A stretch of DNA of 64,000 bases from Reticulascus tulasneorum (lineage: Eukaryota > Ascomycota > Sordariomycetes > Glomerellales > Reticulascaceae). Position numbers and translations under genes: made by a program. This document shows positions 1 through 9,847 of the stretch, piece by piece (position 1 is the stretch's first letter; the number at the start of each line of letters is the position of its first letter). The notes under the pieces are model-generated. The model did not search any database, had not been told where the DNA came from, and saw nothing but the letters and a program-made list of their open reading frames with translations. Location of the stretch: contig LSAX01000001.1 in assembly GCA_001557505.1 (NCBI GenBank), positions 1,550,001-1,614,000 on the forward strand, read 5' to 3'.

Positions 1-1601
1 GCGTCGCTGGGACCGGAGGCGGCCCTGCTGCCGAACCAGCTCAGCGAATGGACCCAACCACAGTTCCAGGGTCACAGGAGGACCCCATCGGAGTACTCGG
101 ACAGATCCTCTGCTGCCCCTTCTCCGAACCTAGTCAGCTCGGACTCGTTCGACGCGCCAGATCAGGGCCACTCTCCAATGCAAAGGCCGTCGGATGCCGG
201 GCTATACCAGGAGATCCAGGGTTTCAATAACTTCAGCATTTCCGACCCTGCCCACAGCAGTCCTCATCTTCACGGACGAAGCCCTTCGCACAGCCCGGCC
301 ATCTCCCCTCGCATCCTTCCGCAGTCCATGCCCGAGCTCAACCAGCCAACAAACTTCGGCATCGGAGGTCAGAACAATGCTTATGGGAACAACGCTTACG
401 CTGGATTGACGGCGCCTGAGGCCTTCCCGACCCTTCAGCAACCGGGCGCGAACTCGGACATGCCACACATGGCTCCAGCCATCAACATCGAGTATGCGCC
501 GACGTCGAGGCAAAACAGCTTCGAGCCACCAAAGCCCCCGATGGATCAGGATTCGCTGACCCCGCCCGATAGAGGTATGCAAGACAAGCAAGAACTTGGT
601 GGTACTAAGAAACTAACAAACATATTATAGGCCGGCCTAGAGCGCGTCCTCGGGCGGTTACGGATCCTTTCAACAGCGGCGGTGCTGCCATCAACAGACC
701 CCTCCCAGCGGGTAGCCTGTCGCCACACCTCGGCTCCGATCTGTCTGCTCGATCAGATTCGTCCCGATCCCTCTCGCCACTCGATAGGCAAGCCATGAGC
801 CCGTCGCGCAGACGCCAGTCGACCTCCGCCGTGCCCAATAACGTGATTGCTCTGCGATTGGCAGATCCCGAATACCAGAACTCGCAAGACAATGGCAGCG
901 CGAAGAGAGTTCAGAAGCACCCTGCCACCTTCCAGTGCACACTATGCCCCAAGCGATTCACACGTGCCTACAATCTTCGGTCGCATTTGCGGACCCATAC
1001 AGATGAGCGGCCTTTCGTTTGCACTGTTTGCGGTAAGGCGTTCGCTCGCCAACACGATCGCAAGCGCCACGAAGGACTGCACTCTGGCGAAAAGAAGTTC
1101 GTCTGCAAGGGTGACTTGAAAGCTGGAGGCCAATGGGGTTGCGGACGGAGATTCGCCCGCGCCGATGCTCTGGGCCGCCACTTCAGATCTGAGGCTGGGC
1201 GCATCTGCATCAAGCCACTTCTTGACGAGGAAATGCTCGAGCGACAGCGCCTCTGGCAAGAGCAGCGCATGCAACAGAACATGCAAAACATGGCTGTTTC
1301 CCAACCACCTATGGGTATAGACCCCAACCAGGGCTACCCCATGGATCCCAACGGAGGTTACTCGCTGCCGGCTGCCCTGTTGGCGCAATACCCTGCCCTC
1401 GCGCAAATGAACTGGTCCGGCCCCGAGATGAACAGCGGCATGGAAGACGAGCTCTCCGGACGGTCTTCGTTCGATGCTAGCGACTACGATGATGCCGACG
1501 ATGGCGGCTATGTCAGCGGTCCCGGTACTGGGTTTGGCGATGGAGGCATGAACCAGAATTTCGGGGAGATGGGCTACGCTAGTGACTACGGTGGTCGCTA
1601 G
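1..1601 (+). CDS. crz1: Crz1-like calcineurin-responsive C2H2 zinc-finger transcription factor, 5' partial
   Basis: Crz1 factors are dephosphorylated by calcineurin when Ca2+ rises, enter the nucleus and activate stress and cell-wall genes. The frame is open from base 1, so the N-terminus lies outside the window; 514 residues are visible. Exons are 1-574 and 631-1601, with a 56-nt intron (GTATGC...TTATAG) that keeps frame. The visible N-terminal part is low-complexity, with the Crz1-typical stretch [16 protein letters not shown] (about bases 115-162) and many SP sites. A PxIxIT-like calcineurin-docking motif, PAINIE, lies at 475-492. Two canonical C2H2 fingers follow (about 933-1001 and 1017-1085), then an irregular third with a long insertion between its cysteines and a C2HC-like end, as usual in fungal Crz1. 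The tail is Met/Gln/Gly and acid rich. Family assignment is strong from the fingers plus the docking motif. Confidence 0.93.
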
Positions 1602-3098
1602 ATGTCCCCGGGTGCTATTATTCTTTTTTATCTATGATCTTCTTGCTCTCGGCGAACGCGGCATTTCTTGCCATATGGGCGCCTTTTTTTCGACCTCGGG
1701 TGTTTGGCGTTCCAACAATGTGGGTTTCTGAGCTTCCTTGGGGAACAGCCAGATGTACCGGGTCAGATGGGTTGGCTGGACTGCAGGAGCGCAGTCGCAG
1801 ATCTTGGGTTTACTTTTTGTTTGAGCAGTTAGATGGCATTGCTTATAGATACCAATTTTTGAATAACCATACTCGAACCTCACAAGAACCTCTCTCGCTT
1901 GCAAGTGCAGACACATATGGCCATGATTGCTGTGAAGTATGGCAGAGGAGACCACCTTTGATAACAGCGCTATGCCCGATGCGGCGATACCACTCAAGGG
2001 CAAGTCGCTGCAGCAGGGTTTCATTACCGAGCTCTCGCACCCCTGTTCATCCAAGTCATCGATTGACGGTACTTGCGATGTTAAAGCCTATGACGCCGTG
2101 AGTATCATGGCCCTGCAGTCTTGCGGTGGCTGGCTTTGAATAACAGGCTGTCTGGTCAGCCACCTTGGCTGTTGCCAGCCGACTCGCTGTTGTCGCCAAA
2201 ACCTTCTCTCGAGCAGTGCGTGGTCATACGAACTCGTGAGAGATGCTGGCTATCAAATGGACCCGTCACCAAGACGGCCAAATATGAGATGAGCCGCGAG
2301 AAGACGTACCGCCTAAAGCGGGCAACCAGAAATTTCGATGCAGCTGAACCGCCCTGGAATATCCGAGAATTTGCTAAAGACGGGGTTGGAGTGGTAATGC
2401 CGGCGAGTCTCTAAGGGATTCCCGTTATGCCCCTTGGGATCCCTCGTATGGGTGTTAGCCCACGTAACGGTGGATCTAACTATCTACCTGAACAACGGAG
2501 GGAATAGAATTGTACCGGCTCTACGTCACTAACTTGACCCTAAGCGGAATGTTAGCACCAAACTCGGACCAGACTAATGTACATCCACAAGTCCAATGCC
2601 ATATACCTCCTAGAAAACAGCGGCCTCTTTGCTCGGCCGTCACCCACTCTTTCGAGAGAGGGAGGCACAAATGGCTAGTCACATTGCTGAAAATATGAGA
2701 TCTACTAACCATCTAACCAAACAAGGGAAAATGAGGTGGCATCGTTAATGGGAACGGCACCTGGGTCTTCCCGCAGGGCTTCGGCATGATATGGATGAGG
2801 GCGGCTGGCGGAGATCTATGATGTGCTCCATTTCAGGAGCTTCAGACCTTGACGTGCTCCACAATATGGATGTCGGGTGGACATATGTACGCCTAAATCG
2901 TGGGGACTAGAGCTTTGATCATTTGCAGCCTTTTGATCCTTTCAAAGCGCATTTGTAATTGATCATCCTTCAGATGTCCGCGGAATCTACTTGCATTTAA
3001 GTCTTCTTACGGCGCTTCTCACTACCACACGCAATCCAAAATCCAAGATTCAAGGACAGTCTCTATAACTATTATACGCAGCACTACCGTCACACACC
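1602..3098. other. Intergenic, crz1 3' region and promoter of the MDR gene
   Basis: About 1.5 kb between two genes on the same strand. It begins with the T-rich 3' region of crz1. Open frames are short and do not resemble proteins. The last 100 bases are A/C-rich with TATA-like stretches (about 3063-3077), as expected for a fungal promoter and leader. Nothing else was recognised. Confidence 0.6.
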
Positions 3099-4272
3099 AT
3101 GTCAAACCAAGCGATCAAGACGGTCTCCCAGGGCAATGCCCAGATAGTGGACGTGCCAATGCCGAAACTCCCTGCTGATGACTACATCATCGTCAAGGTC
3201 AATGCCGTAGCAATCAATCCCACTGACTGGAAGCATGTGTACATGGCCGACAAGATCGGCTGTACCGGCGCCTGGGTCGGATGCGATTATGCCGGTACCG
3301 TGGAGGAAGTCGGCACGGGGGTGACCAAGAGCTTCAAGAAAGGCGACCGCATCTGCGGCCCCGTCAATGGCTCGTGAGTTACTGGAACGGCGAGTGGGGT
3401 TCTGACGAAGATGGAGAGATGTGACTGACGTGAGGACAGGAATGCGACGAGGAAGACAGACGGGTGCTTTGCGAAGTATACCCACGTCAAGGGCGACCTG
3501 CAGATCCACACGCCGCCAAATCTGAGCGATGAGGAGGCAGCGACGTTGGGAATAGCAGTCACCACCGTCGTACGTCTCCCCTCGCCTCTCGATCTTGATG
3601 ACGCCTAACAGTGAACAGGGCCAAGGGTTATACCAGACTCTCAAGCTCCCTCTGCCAACTGCGCCGGCCAAGAACGCCTTCCCAATTCTGATCTATGGCG
3701 GCAGCACCGCCATGGGCATATCGGGCATCCAGTACGCCAAGCTGTCGGGGCTGACGGTCGTGACCACGGCCTCGCCCCGCAATTTCGACTATCTCAAATC
3801 TCTCGGAGCCGACGCCGTCTTCGACTACAACTCCCCGACGGTTTTGGACGACATCCGCGCCTTCACGGGCAACAAGCTGAAGTACGTGTGGGACTGCCAG
3901 TCCAGCGACGACAGCGTGCTGCTCTGCGCGAAATCCATCGGCGACGAGGGCGGGCACATGGCCACCCTGCTGCCCATGCCCGAGGCAAAGATCAAGGAGG
4001 TGAATTCCAAGATCGAGCTGGCCTCTACGGTGTACTATTCGGCCTTCGGCGAGCCGTTCACGTTCATGGCGACCCAGAAAGCGGTGCCGGAGAACTACGA
4101 GTTCGCGGTCCGGTTCTGGGAGCTGAGCCGCGAGCTGCTGGCCGAGGGCAAGCTGAAGGCGATCCGACCTATCGTGAACCGGGGCGGCAGCGGCCTCGAG
4201 GGAGTGCTGAAGGGGCTGGACGAGCTGAAGGAGGGGAAGGTCAGCGCGGGGAAGCTGGTGTACACTTTGTGA
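3099..4272 (+). CDS. MDR-superfamily NAD(P)H oxidoreductase (enoyl reductase / quinone reductase type)
   Basis: A medium-chain dehydrogenase/reductase of the zinc-independent type that includes quinone reductases and ToxD/LovC-like trans-acting enoyl reductases. Exons are 3099-3373, 3440-3569 and 3619-4272; the two introns (66 and 49 nt) are GT-AG and phase-consistent, giving 352 residues, normal for the family. The N-terminal GroES-like part contains INPTDWKH and GCDYAGTVEEVG. The Rossmann part contains IYGGSTAMGISGIQYAK and SLGADAVFDY. The GHE motif and structural-zinc cysteines of alcohol dehydrogenases are absent. No PKS or NRPS gene lies nearby, so a role in secondary metabolism is not supported here and the substrate is unknown. 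The stop codon lies inside a short direct repeat that has duplicated the last codons downstream. Confidence 0.9.
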
Positions 4273-4350
4273 CTTGCGGAGGAGAAGCTGAAGCTCGTGT
4301 AGACTTTGTGACTTGCGAAGGAGAAGCTCATGAGGGACTTTGTGACTTGT
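4251..4350 (+). repeat. Imperfect direct repeat duplicating the 3' end of the MDR coding sequence
   Basis: Three successive copies (4251-4283, 4284-4322, 4323-4350) share GAAGCT at the start and ACTTTGTGACTTG near the end. Copy 1 encodes the terminal KLVYTL-stop. Copy 2 still reads KLV-stop-TL-stop, with TAC changed to TAG. Copy 3 is more diverged. The pattern is a local tandem duplication of the gene's last codons into its 3' UTR. The remaining bases up to 4575 separate this gene from the convergent DUF7053 gene and hold nothing else I recognise. Confidence 0.8.
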
Positions 4351-4575
4351 AAGAGGGGAGGCTGCGAGCCATATTCTGTGCAATGTAGATAATAGAAAGG
4401 CAAGGGGGCCTTGGCAGATGATATACCGTGAGAATCTAAACAAGACTAGTGATGTATAGACAAGAGGCCTGTGGTATCCTGGACAAATGATCAAAACACG
4501 CAACGCCTTCGAACACCATCAACTCCACCCAACGCGGCGGCCGATCCTTGCCAAGTGCGATTTCCGGGGTACGTA

Positions 4576-5121
4576 TCACCGACTGAGCTTCTCTGCGACC
4601 TCGTTCAGCACCTTCTGGCATAGCTCCCGATGCGCCCCCTCCATCTGCCTCGACACAAGGGGCATAAGCATCTTATTCGACTCCACCGTCACATCCTCGA
4701 TTAGCTCCCACTCGCCCTCCGGCCGGTTGGGATCGAAGCCGCCCATGCCCAGCCAATCCTTCGCATCGGTCCTGCGCACCGAGTACTCGCTCCACAGCCG
4801 GATGCCCCCGGGCGCGTCGGCGCGGGCTCGCAGGCCGTCGCTGGTGTTCTGGAAGGTGGTAATGAAGGAGATCTCCTTCTTGAGACCGGGCATCACCGTG
4901 ATCTTCTCGTAGATGCGGTAGCTCGCGATCTTGGTGCCGTTGGTCAGGAAGAACTCGTCGTCGACGATGGTGGCCAGCGGCACCGGGATCTGCTCGAAGC
5001 GCGTGACGAGGGCCTGGTGTCGCATCACGGGCGTCTGCGATTGGAGCGAGTCGATGACGGCCTGCGCAGGGACCGAGGCGGGGAGGGGTACGCGGACCGT
5101 GAGGTTGTGCTGGGTGCGCAT
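4576..5121 (-). CDS. DUF7053-type protein (SRPBCC-like), uncharacterised
   Basis: A single-exon gene of 181 residues starting at MRTQHNLTVRVPLPASVP. I chose this start because DUF7053 proteins from filamentous fungi characteristically begin with MRT or MRS followed by a short beta-strand such as HTFTV. The frame stays open upstream to 5190, but that extension is Pro/Ser-rich and looks untranslated. Visible family features are IDSLQSQTPVMRHQALV near the N-terminus, a central ITVMPGLKKEISFITTF strand pair, RLWSEYSVRR, and an amphipathic C-terminal helix (VSRQMEGAHRELCQKVL). The fold is predicted to be a lipid- or polyketide-binding START/SRPBCC-like barrel. No activity is established for the family, so I propose none. 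It converges on the MDR gene. Confidence 0.8.
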   Translation of the reverse strand: MRTQHNLTVRVPLPASVPAQAVIDSLQSQTPVMRHQALVTRFEQIPVPLATIVDDEFFLTNGTKIASYRIYEKITVMPGLKKEISFITTFQNTSDGLRARADAPGGIRLWSEYSVRRTDAKDWLGMGGFDPNRPEGEWELIEDVTVESNKMLMPLVSRQMEGAHRELCQKVLNEVAEKLSR

Positions 5122-5906
5122 CATGGGGGGCGATCCCGAGATTGATCGGAGGGGGGGGGCTTGGAGGGGGAGCGGGCTTGGAGGGCTCAATTCTCACCAC
5201 ACGGAGGGGAGGGTGAAGATAGGACGACGACAAAGATCAATCTGATGTCGATCGACTTTTGGTAGAACAGATCAAGAACAATGACAGTGGCAACGGGCAG
5301 CTTGCGATTGAGAATAAGTGGGCCGTTTCAGCACGCTCTCTCTTTCTTGAATAGATAGACTTTATAGAGTTCGATATCCCCGAGGAGCTGAAAAGCCGGA
5401 CTCAGGCGGCGGAATGGTTTCTGACAAAGAAATGGCTTCACATATGAGGAAATAGGGAACGCCGCAAAACAACCAGCAGCAGCACGACCACCGCCCCCCT
5501 AGCGTCGGCAACATTGCACCTATCCATCTCGAACGAGGCGTTGGCACTCGCAAAGGGGGCGCTTGCCCCGTCTCGGCCACTGCGGTCTGACTGGGTGAGA
5601 TTTTGGGGCAGATGCCACTTTCTGGTTGGCGATATACTGGTAGGTAGGGGGAAAAGGCACAGGGTATGGGGGGGCGGCAGGAGTTTGAAACAGTTTCGAC
5701 GATGCTAAATTTAACCCCCTGATTGATGACTGAGCGTGACGGTCGTCAAAGGGGTGGAGGCAGTGAGAAAAGTTGAGGCGCAGAGAGAATGTGGTAATAC
5801 GCAGAAGGGTTGGGGGAGTTGGGGTGGGCAATGTTTGTTGTGGCTGTGCAGACAATGATCGGTTATCTGGCAGCAGCTTGATAAGTTAAATCAGTATAGC
5901 CTTACA

Positions 5907-5927
5907 TACGTACTACGTACTACGTAC
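5907..5927. repeat. Three perfect tandem copies of TACGTAC
   Basis: The 7-mer TACGTAC is repeated three times without interruption, each copy containing the palindrome TACGTA, followed at once by AGTACAGTA. The same palindrome recurs in other intergenic parts of the window. Confidence 0.9.
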
Positions 5928-8609
5928 AGTACAGTATCGCGTGCCTCATAAGGTTTGGCACGCGCGGATGGGCTGAGCTCCGGCCGGATGCGGAATGATC
6001 CTTGTGAATGGGCTCTCTCTCTCGGGACGGCACTGACCTCTTCGTCCCGAATCGTAACCTTGGCCCGCAACCCCAGGATCCTGTGCTTTTCTCGACCGTC
6101 GATAAGATTTTGAGTTCGCCACTTGAAATGGCCCGGCCAACGTCGACGCCGCAAGGCGAGGATTGTGGGTTTCATGTAATTAACTTAGTTGCATGGAACA
6201 AAAGTCTGGCTACCCGACGATGGAACTCTAAGTACCGCGTTATTATACTAGGGGAACCCCCAGTTTTTAGGAACAAAGCCGGCCGGTCCTACGTAGGTTG
6301 GTGACCGAGATGAGACACCCAGCCATCGAACAGGAGGCAATTGATAAATAACCAATGAGTTTGGTTTGTCCACGAAGCGGTCAGAGCCCAACAAGAATCA
6401 TCGGGAAGTCAACCTGACTGACACCAAGCCCGCCATATCGCGGAACTTGGATCCAGAGAGTGTGGATCAAAGGGCAGGTCCTCCGAGAGCCATGCGAGCC
6501 GCTACGGGGCATTATTGGTGTAGATCGATTCCAGATGAAAGACTGAAATGGCGCGAACTTGGCGATACTATTGCTTTCGCCATTCCTGTTGTGCGGTCCC
6601 CGATGTTTCAGCTAGAAAATAGGCACTGACGGTGTTCGTTTCCGCCTCAGGTCTGACCGCCAGAATGCAAAAAGAGAAAGAAAAAAGCAAGAAAGTTCTT
6701 CCCGTGAAAGGCATCCACAGCTTACAACTGGCTGAGGGTGACTGGTCCGAGAGATATGGAGAGTTGGCGATTCAGTCGATGGGTAGGAAGATGCTAATTT
6801 CTCGTGCGTCAATGCACGTCTGTACGAGACGCGTTTTTTGTGTTTGTCTCTCTGGATCTTCCTGGCAACAGCCAACCGACACGTCCCTCGTCACAAATGC
6901 ACTTACATACTACGTTAGTATACAATTACGTAGGATGCCGTGCTCGCAAGGAAAAATTTTGCGCCTTCGGAGCTCGATTCCAGTGGGTTGGTTTGGTGCT
7001 ATTCGTCCACGGTCGAGGCTTGATATGAAGTTCGAAGCGGTGAGAGATGCGCGATGCCAATTCGGGCCATTTGTGTGGGATGAGTGGATGACGACGGCGC
7101 CGAGCTTGAGTACATATGGGGATTATATGTTAGCTCCCGATGCGAGCCTGCGAGGATACCCGTCTGCAGTCAGTCTGCAGCTGCCTTCTCGTGCTTTTAC
7201 AAGGCGCGACCAGCCCGGCGTTGCCCTGCTGGGGACGGGGTCGTGCTGCAGCCCACGGTTACTGGACGGGACAAGCATTCATACATATATCGTACAGATG
7301 GTCGATGGGTCCATCGCGACGTGGAAGAACCGTGACGGCCAGTTGTAAAGGGCCAATACATGCTAGCAGGCGCATGGCTGCCCAGTCTCCATGTATCGAT
7401 ACCTCACTGGGGGGTCGCGACCGCATGGATATGTGGGAATTGCTCTCCAGTTCTCCATCTTTAGCATTCACGGTATCCGCTTCGGGCGCGACGGGGCCCC
7501 CCAGAGATACTCGCATCTCTCTGTGCTGCACTTTGTCACGGCAGCGCGATTTTGTGTGTCCCCACCGCACTCTTTTGGATGTCGGCCACCGCGTCTTGCC
7601 TTGCAGGCCCACGGGTGCTAGTGTAACTATGTACGTAGGGTGGGTTCGAAAAATACTCGTCATCAGTCAGGCAGTGATGAGATGTGATATTCCAGTCTCC
7701 TTCCCTTCGACTCACCCTGCCACGGGCGGCCACTCGGCAGCAGGGGTTTGCAGGCTGGGCGCTTTACGCGAAGGGAAACGAAAATCAGGAGAAGGAAACG
7801 GACGAGCGTGTCTAGAACCAAGGCGCGGGCGCATCCGGATAAGGGCTCGAGCAGGGGCTCTGATACACAATTTTGTCATGGGCGGAACTGCCCTCCTTCC
7901 AGCCGGGGGGGGCAAAAATGTTGCTCGTCTCAGACAACTGAGGGGTGGTGGTGATGGACCAGTATCTACCGATGGTGTGTCCGGGTGAAAGAGAGCGACA
8001 CCGCGATTACCGTAGGTCAACAACGAGTAGGAGATAGATAGGGTGGTCTCGAAGATTGGGAGAGGTGCGTAGGGTCCAGTTAGTTCGTCTTGTCCCCCCC
8101 TCCCTCGGCTCTTGTGACTGGATGATTACCTTCTGACCTTCTTGTCTTCCCGTCCGTCCTGCCCACTTGTTGGAGGGGTCACCATCTCTCTCCCAGTATG
8201 TCCGCCCCAGGGGGGGGTGGGTTGAAATGGCATCACCTGTCCTCCTGGTTTCCAAGCCTGAAATGGGTGTGTGGGTGAGGTTCGGACTAGGATTGGGAGT
8301 GCTAACAGGGGGGATATCACACCGGACTAGCCAATAGATCGCCGTCCCAGCCATCCAGGAAACAAGCCCAAGATGCTGTATCAATGCGCTTGGCTCCTGG
8401 GGCCGGAGGAAGTGCAGGCGGAAAAGGGAAGGGTCATGTCATTGTACCTTTGCCTGTTCGAGAGGGTACTTTATTCGCGGTGGGGGGGGGCAAGATGGAA
8501 ACGAGGGAAAGACACATATATCGACCTATGTAAGGGTATGGGGATATAGTGTGGTGCCGTCCGTCTCGCGTTCCCTTTCCCGTCCTGCTGCATGAGTAGA
8601 GGGATTCCC

Positions 8610-8692
8610 GAAAGAGAAAGAAGAGAAAGAAAGAGACGAAGAGATTACTGAGAGAGAGAGAGAGAGACAGAAAGTGCGCGAGAAGAAAGCGA
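8610..8692 (+). repeat. Purine-rich (GA/GAAA) low-complexity tract
   Basis: The strand is almost entirely A and G for about 80 bases, including an uninterrupted GA run around 8650-8668. It lies about 1.1 kb upstream of the start of the giant gene. Confidence 0.85.
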
Positions 8693-9706
8693 GACAGCCA
8701 GTCAGTCAGAAAGAAGCAGGTGATTGTCGCCGTGTGGACACACCCGGACTTGCACCTATCTCTGCCTCCCTCTCCTCCTCCTTTTGTTTGAGCGTCGTAC
8801 ATACGAACCCCGAGTCTGATACGGCCGTGCCTCTTTCTGCTATTATCATTCTTATCATTACATTGCTGCTGGACCTGCAGTGGTTTGGAGGAGCGCGGAT
8901 CTGTCCACTCACTCACACTCTCTCCCACCTTCGTCTACGAAATCCGCCCTTCCCTTTTTTTCCCCCTTCTCGTGCAACCTCTGTATCGGTACAGCTAGGC
9001 GACTTACATGCCGCGGGACGACGCATCGATTTGCCTTGCCCGACGATCCCCAAATCGAGAGCGCCATTGGCTCCCCTATCGTGTGTGGCTTTAATAATAT
9101 TTTTGGCCGCCTGCGTCTCTCCTTCGCCTCCCCCCATCGCGTCGAAAAAAGGAGAGAGGAATCACGCCAGGGCAAATCGAGTGTGAGAGGATCAGGAGAG
9201 AAACGAGAGTTTTGGAGAAGAGAGGGAGCAGCAATCTCTCGGCTCTGTGCTGCGAATTCCATACACCCCCGACTGCGGGCAATAAAGGCTGAGACCCAGA
9301 GGATTGGAAACTTGGAAGCTCCATCCCTGCAGCAGCGGCGGCGCTCCTTTCCAGCGCCCACAGTGCCCTGTAAATCCGAGATTCCAACAAGTACTCAAGT
9401 ACTACAACTTTTTTTTTTATCCACCGCCCCGACTCTTTCTCGCACCCCCCCAGCCCACGCCTTTTTCTTCCCAATTACTATTTACTTATACACGCGACAT
9501 CCTACTTTTTGTCATATCCAGCTAGAAGCAGCTGGTTTTTTGGCAATTCTTTTTTGTTATTACTCCGTCTCTCGTTCGATCTGCCATTTGCCAGGTCAGA
9601 CATCGGAAAGACGAACACAGGACTCCTCCCTCCTCCGTCATATCGTACCTGTACCACCAACAACACCTCCCTCGCTCATATACGCCTCGTTCGCCCAACA
9701 GCTTCC

Positions 9707-9847
9707 ATGATTCTGACACCCGACCGCCGCATCACGAGCTTGAACTTCCACAATGGCCTCGGCCGAGGTTTTGGCATACCGCGAAAGCTGGACAGGAAGA
9801 GGATATGGCTGGAAAACGACCCTGCCCTCGACGACTGGGTGGGATGA
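9707..9847 (+). other. 46-codon ORF overlapping the proposed start of the giant gene
   Basis: This ATG-initiated frame (starting MILTPDRRITSLNF) precedes and overlaps the ATG at 9753 in another frame. It ends at TGA 9845-9847. By my count about 34 of its 46 codons end in G or C, more than in the overlapping frame. Its ATG has a weak context (T at -3). It could be an upstream ORF that limits translation of the main gene. Alternatively it could be the true first exon, because a GTGGGA donor at 9839 would also join in frame to the exon at 10182. Confidence 0.4.

Larger units (their letters stand above)
5122..9752. other. 4.6-kb gene-free stretch ending in a long pyrimidine-rich leader
   Basis: No frame here has convincing coding character; the longest is 282 codons (7140-7988), with no recognisable domain. 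The region holds a perfect TACGTAC triplet repeat, further TACGTA-type palindromes (near 6290, 6928 and 7628), purine tracts near 8610-8692, and a CT-rich section from about 8750 to 9700 with many CCCTC/TTTTTCCC runs. That section looks like the promoter and 5' leader of the large gene that follows. A non-coding RNA cannot be excluded from sequence alone. Confidence 0.5.

Noticed and set aside
3628..4503. 291-codon minus-strand frame opposite the MDR gene
   Set aside because: The plus strand encodes a complete, recognisable reductase here. The antisense product is Arg/Leu/His-rich and domain-free.
5125..5190. N-terminal extension of the DUF7053 protein
   Set aside because: Pro/Ser-rich and unlike the family, whose members begin at the MRT-type start used here.
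7140..7988. 282-codon plus-strand frame in the 5.1-9.7 kb region
   Set aside because: No domain, irregular composition (Cys/Arg/Ser-rich), no splice signals or conserved motifs; it overlaps equally long antisense frames.
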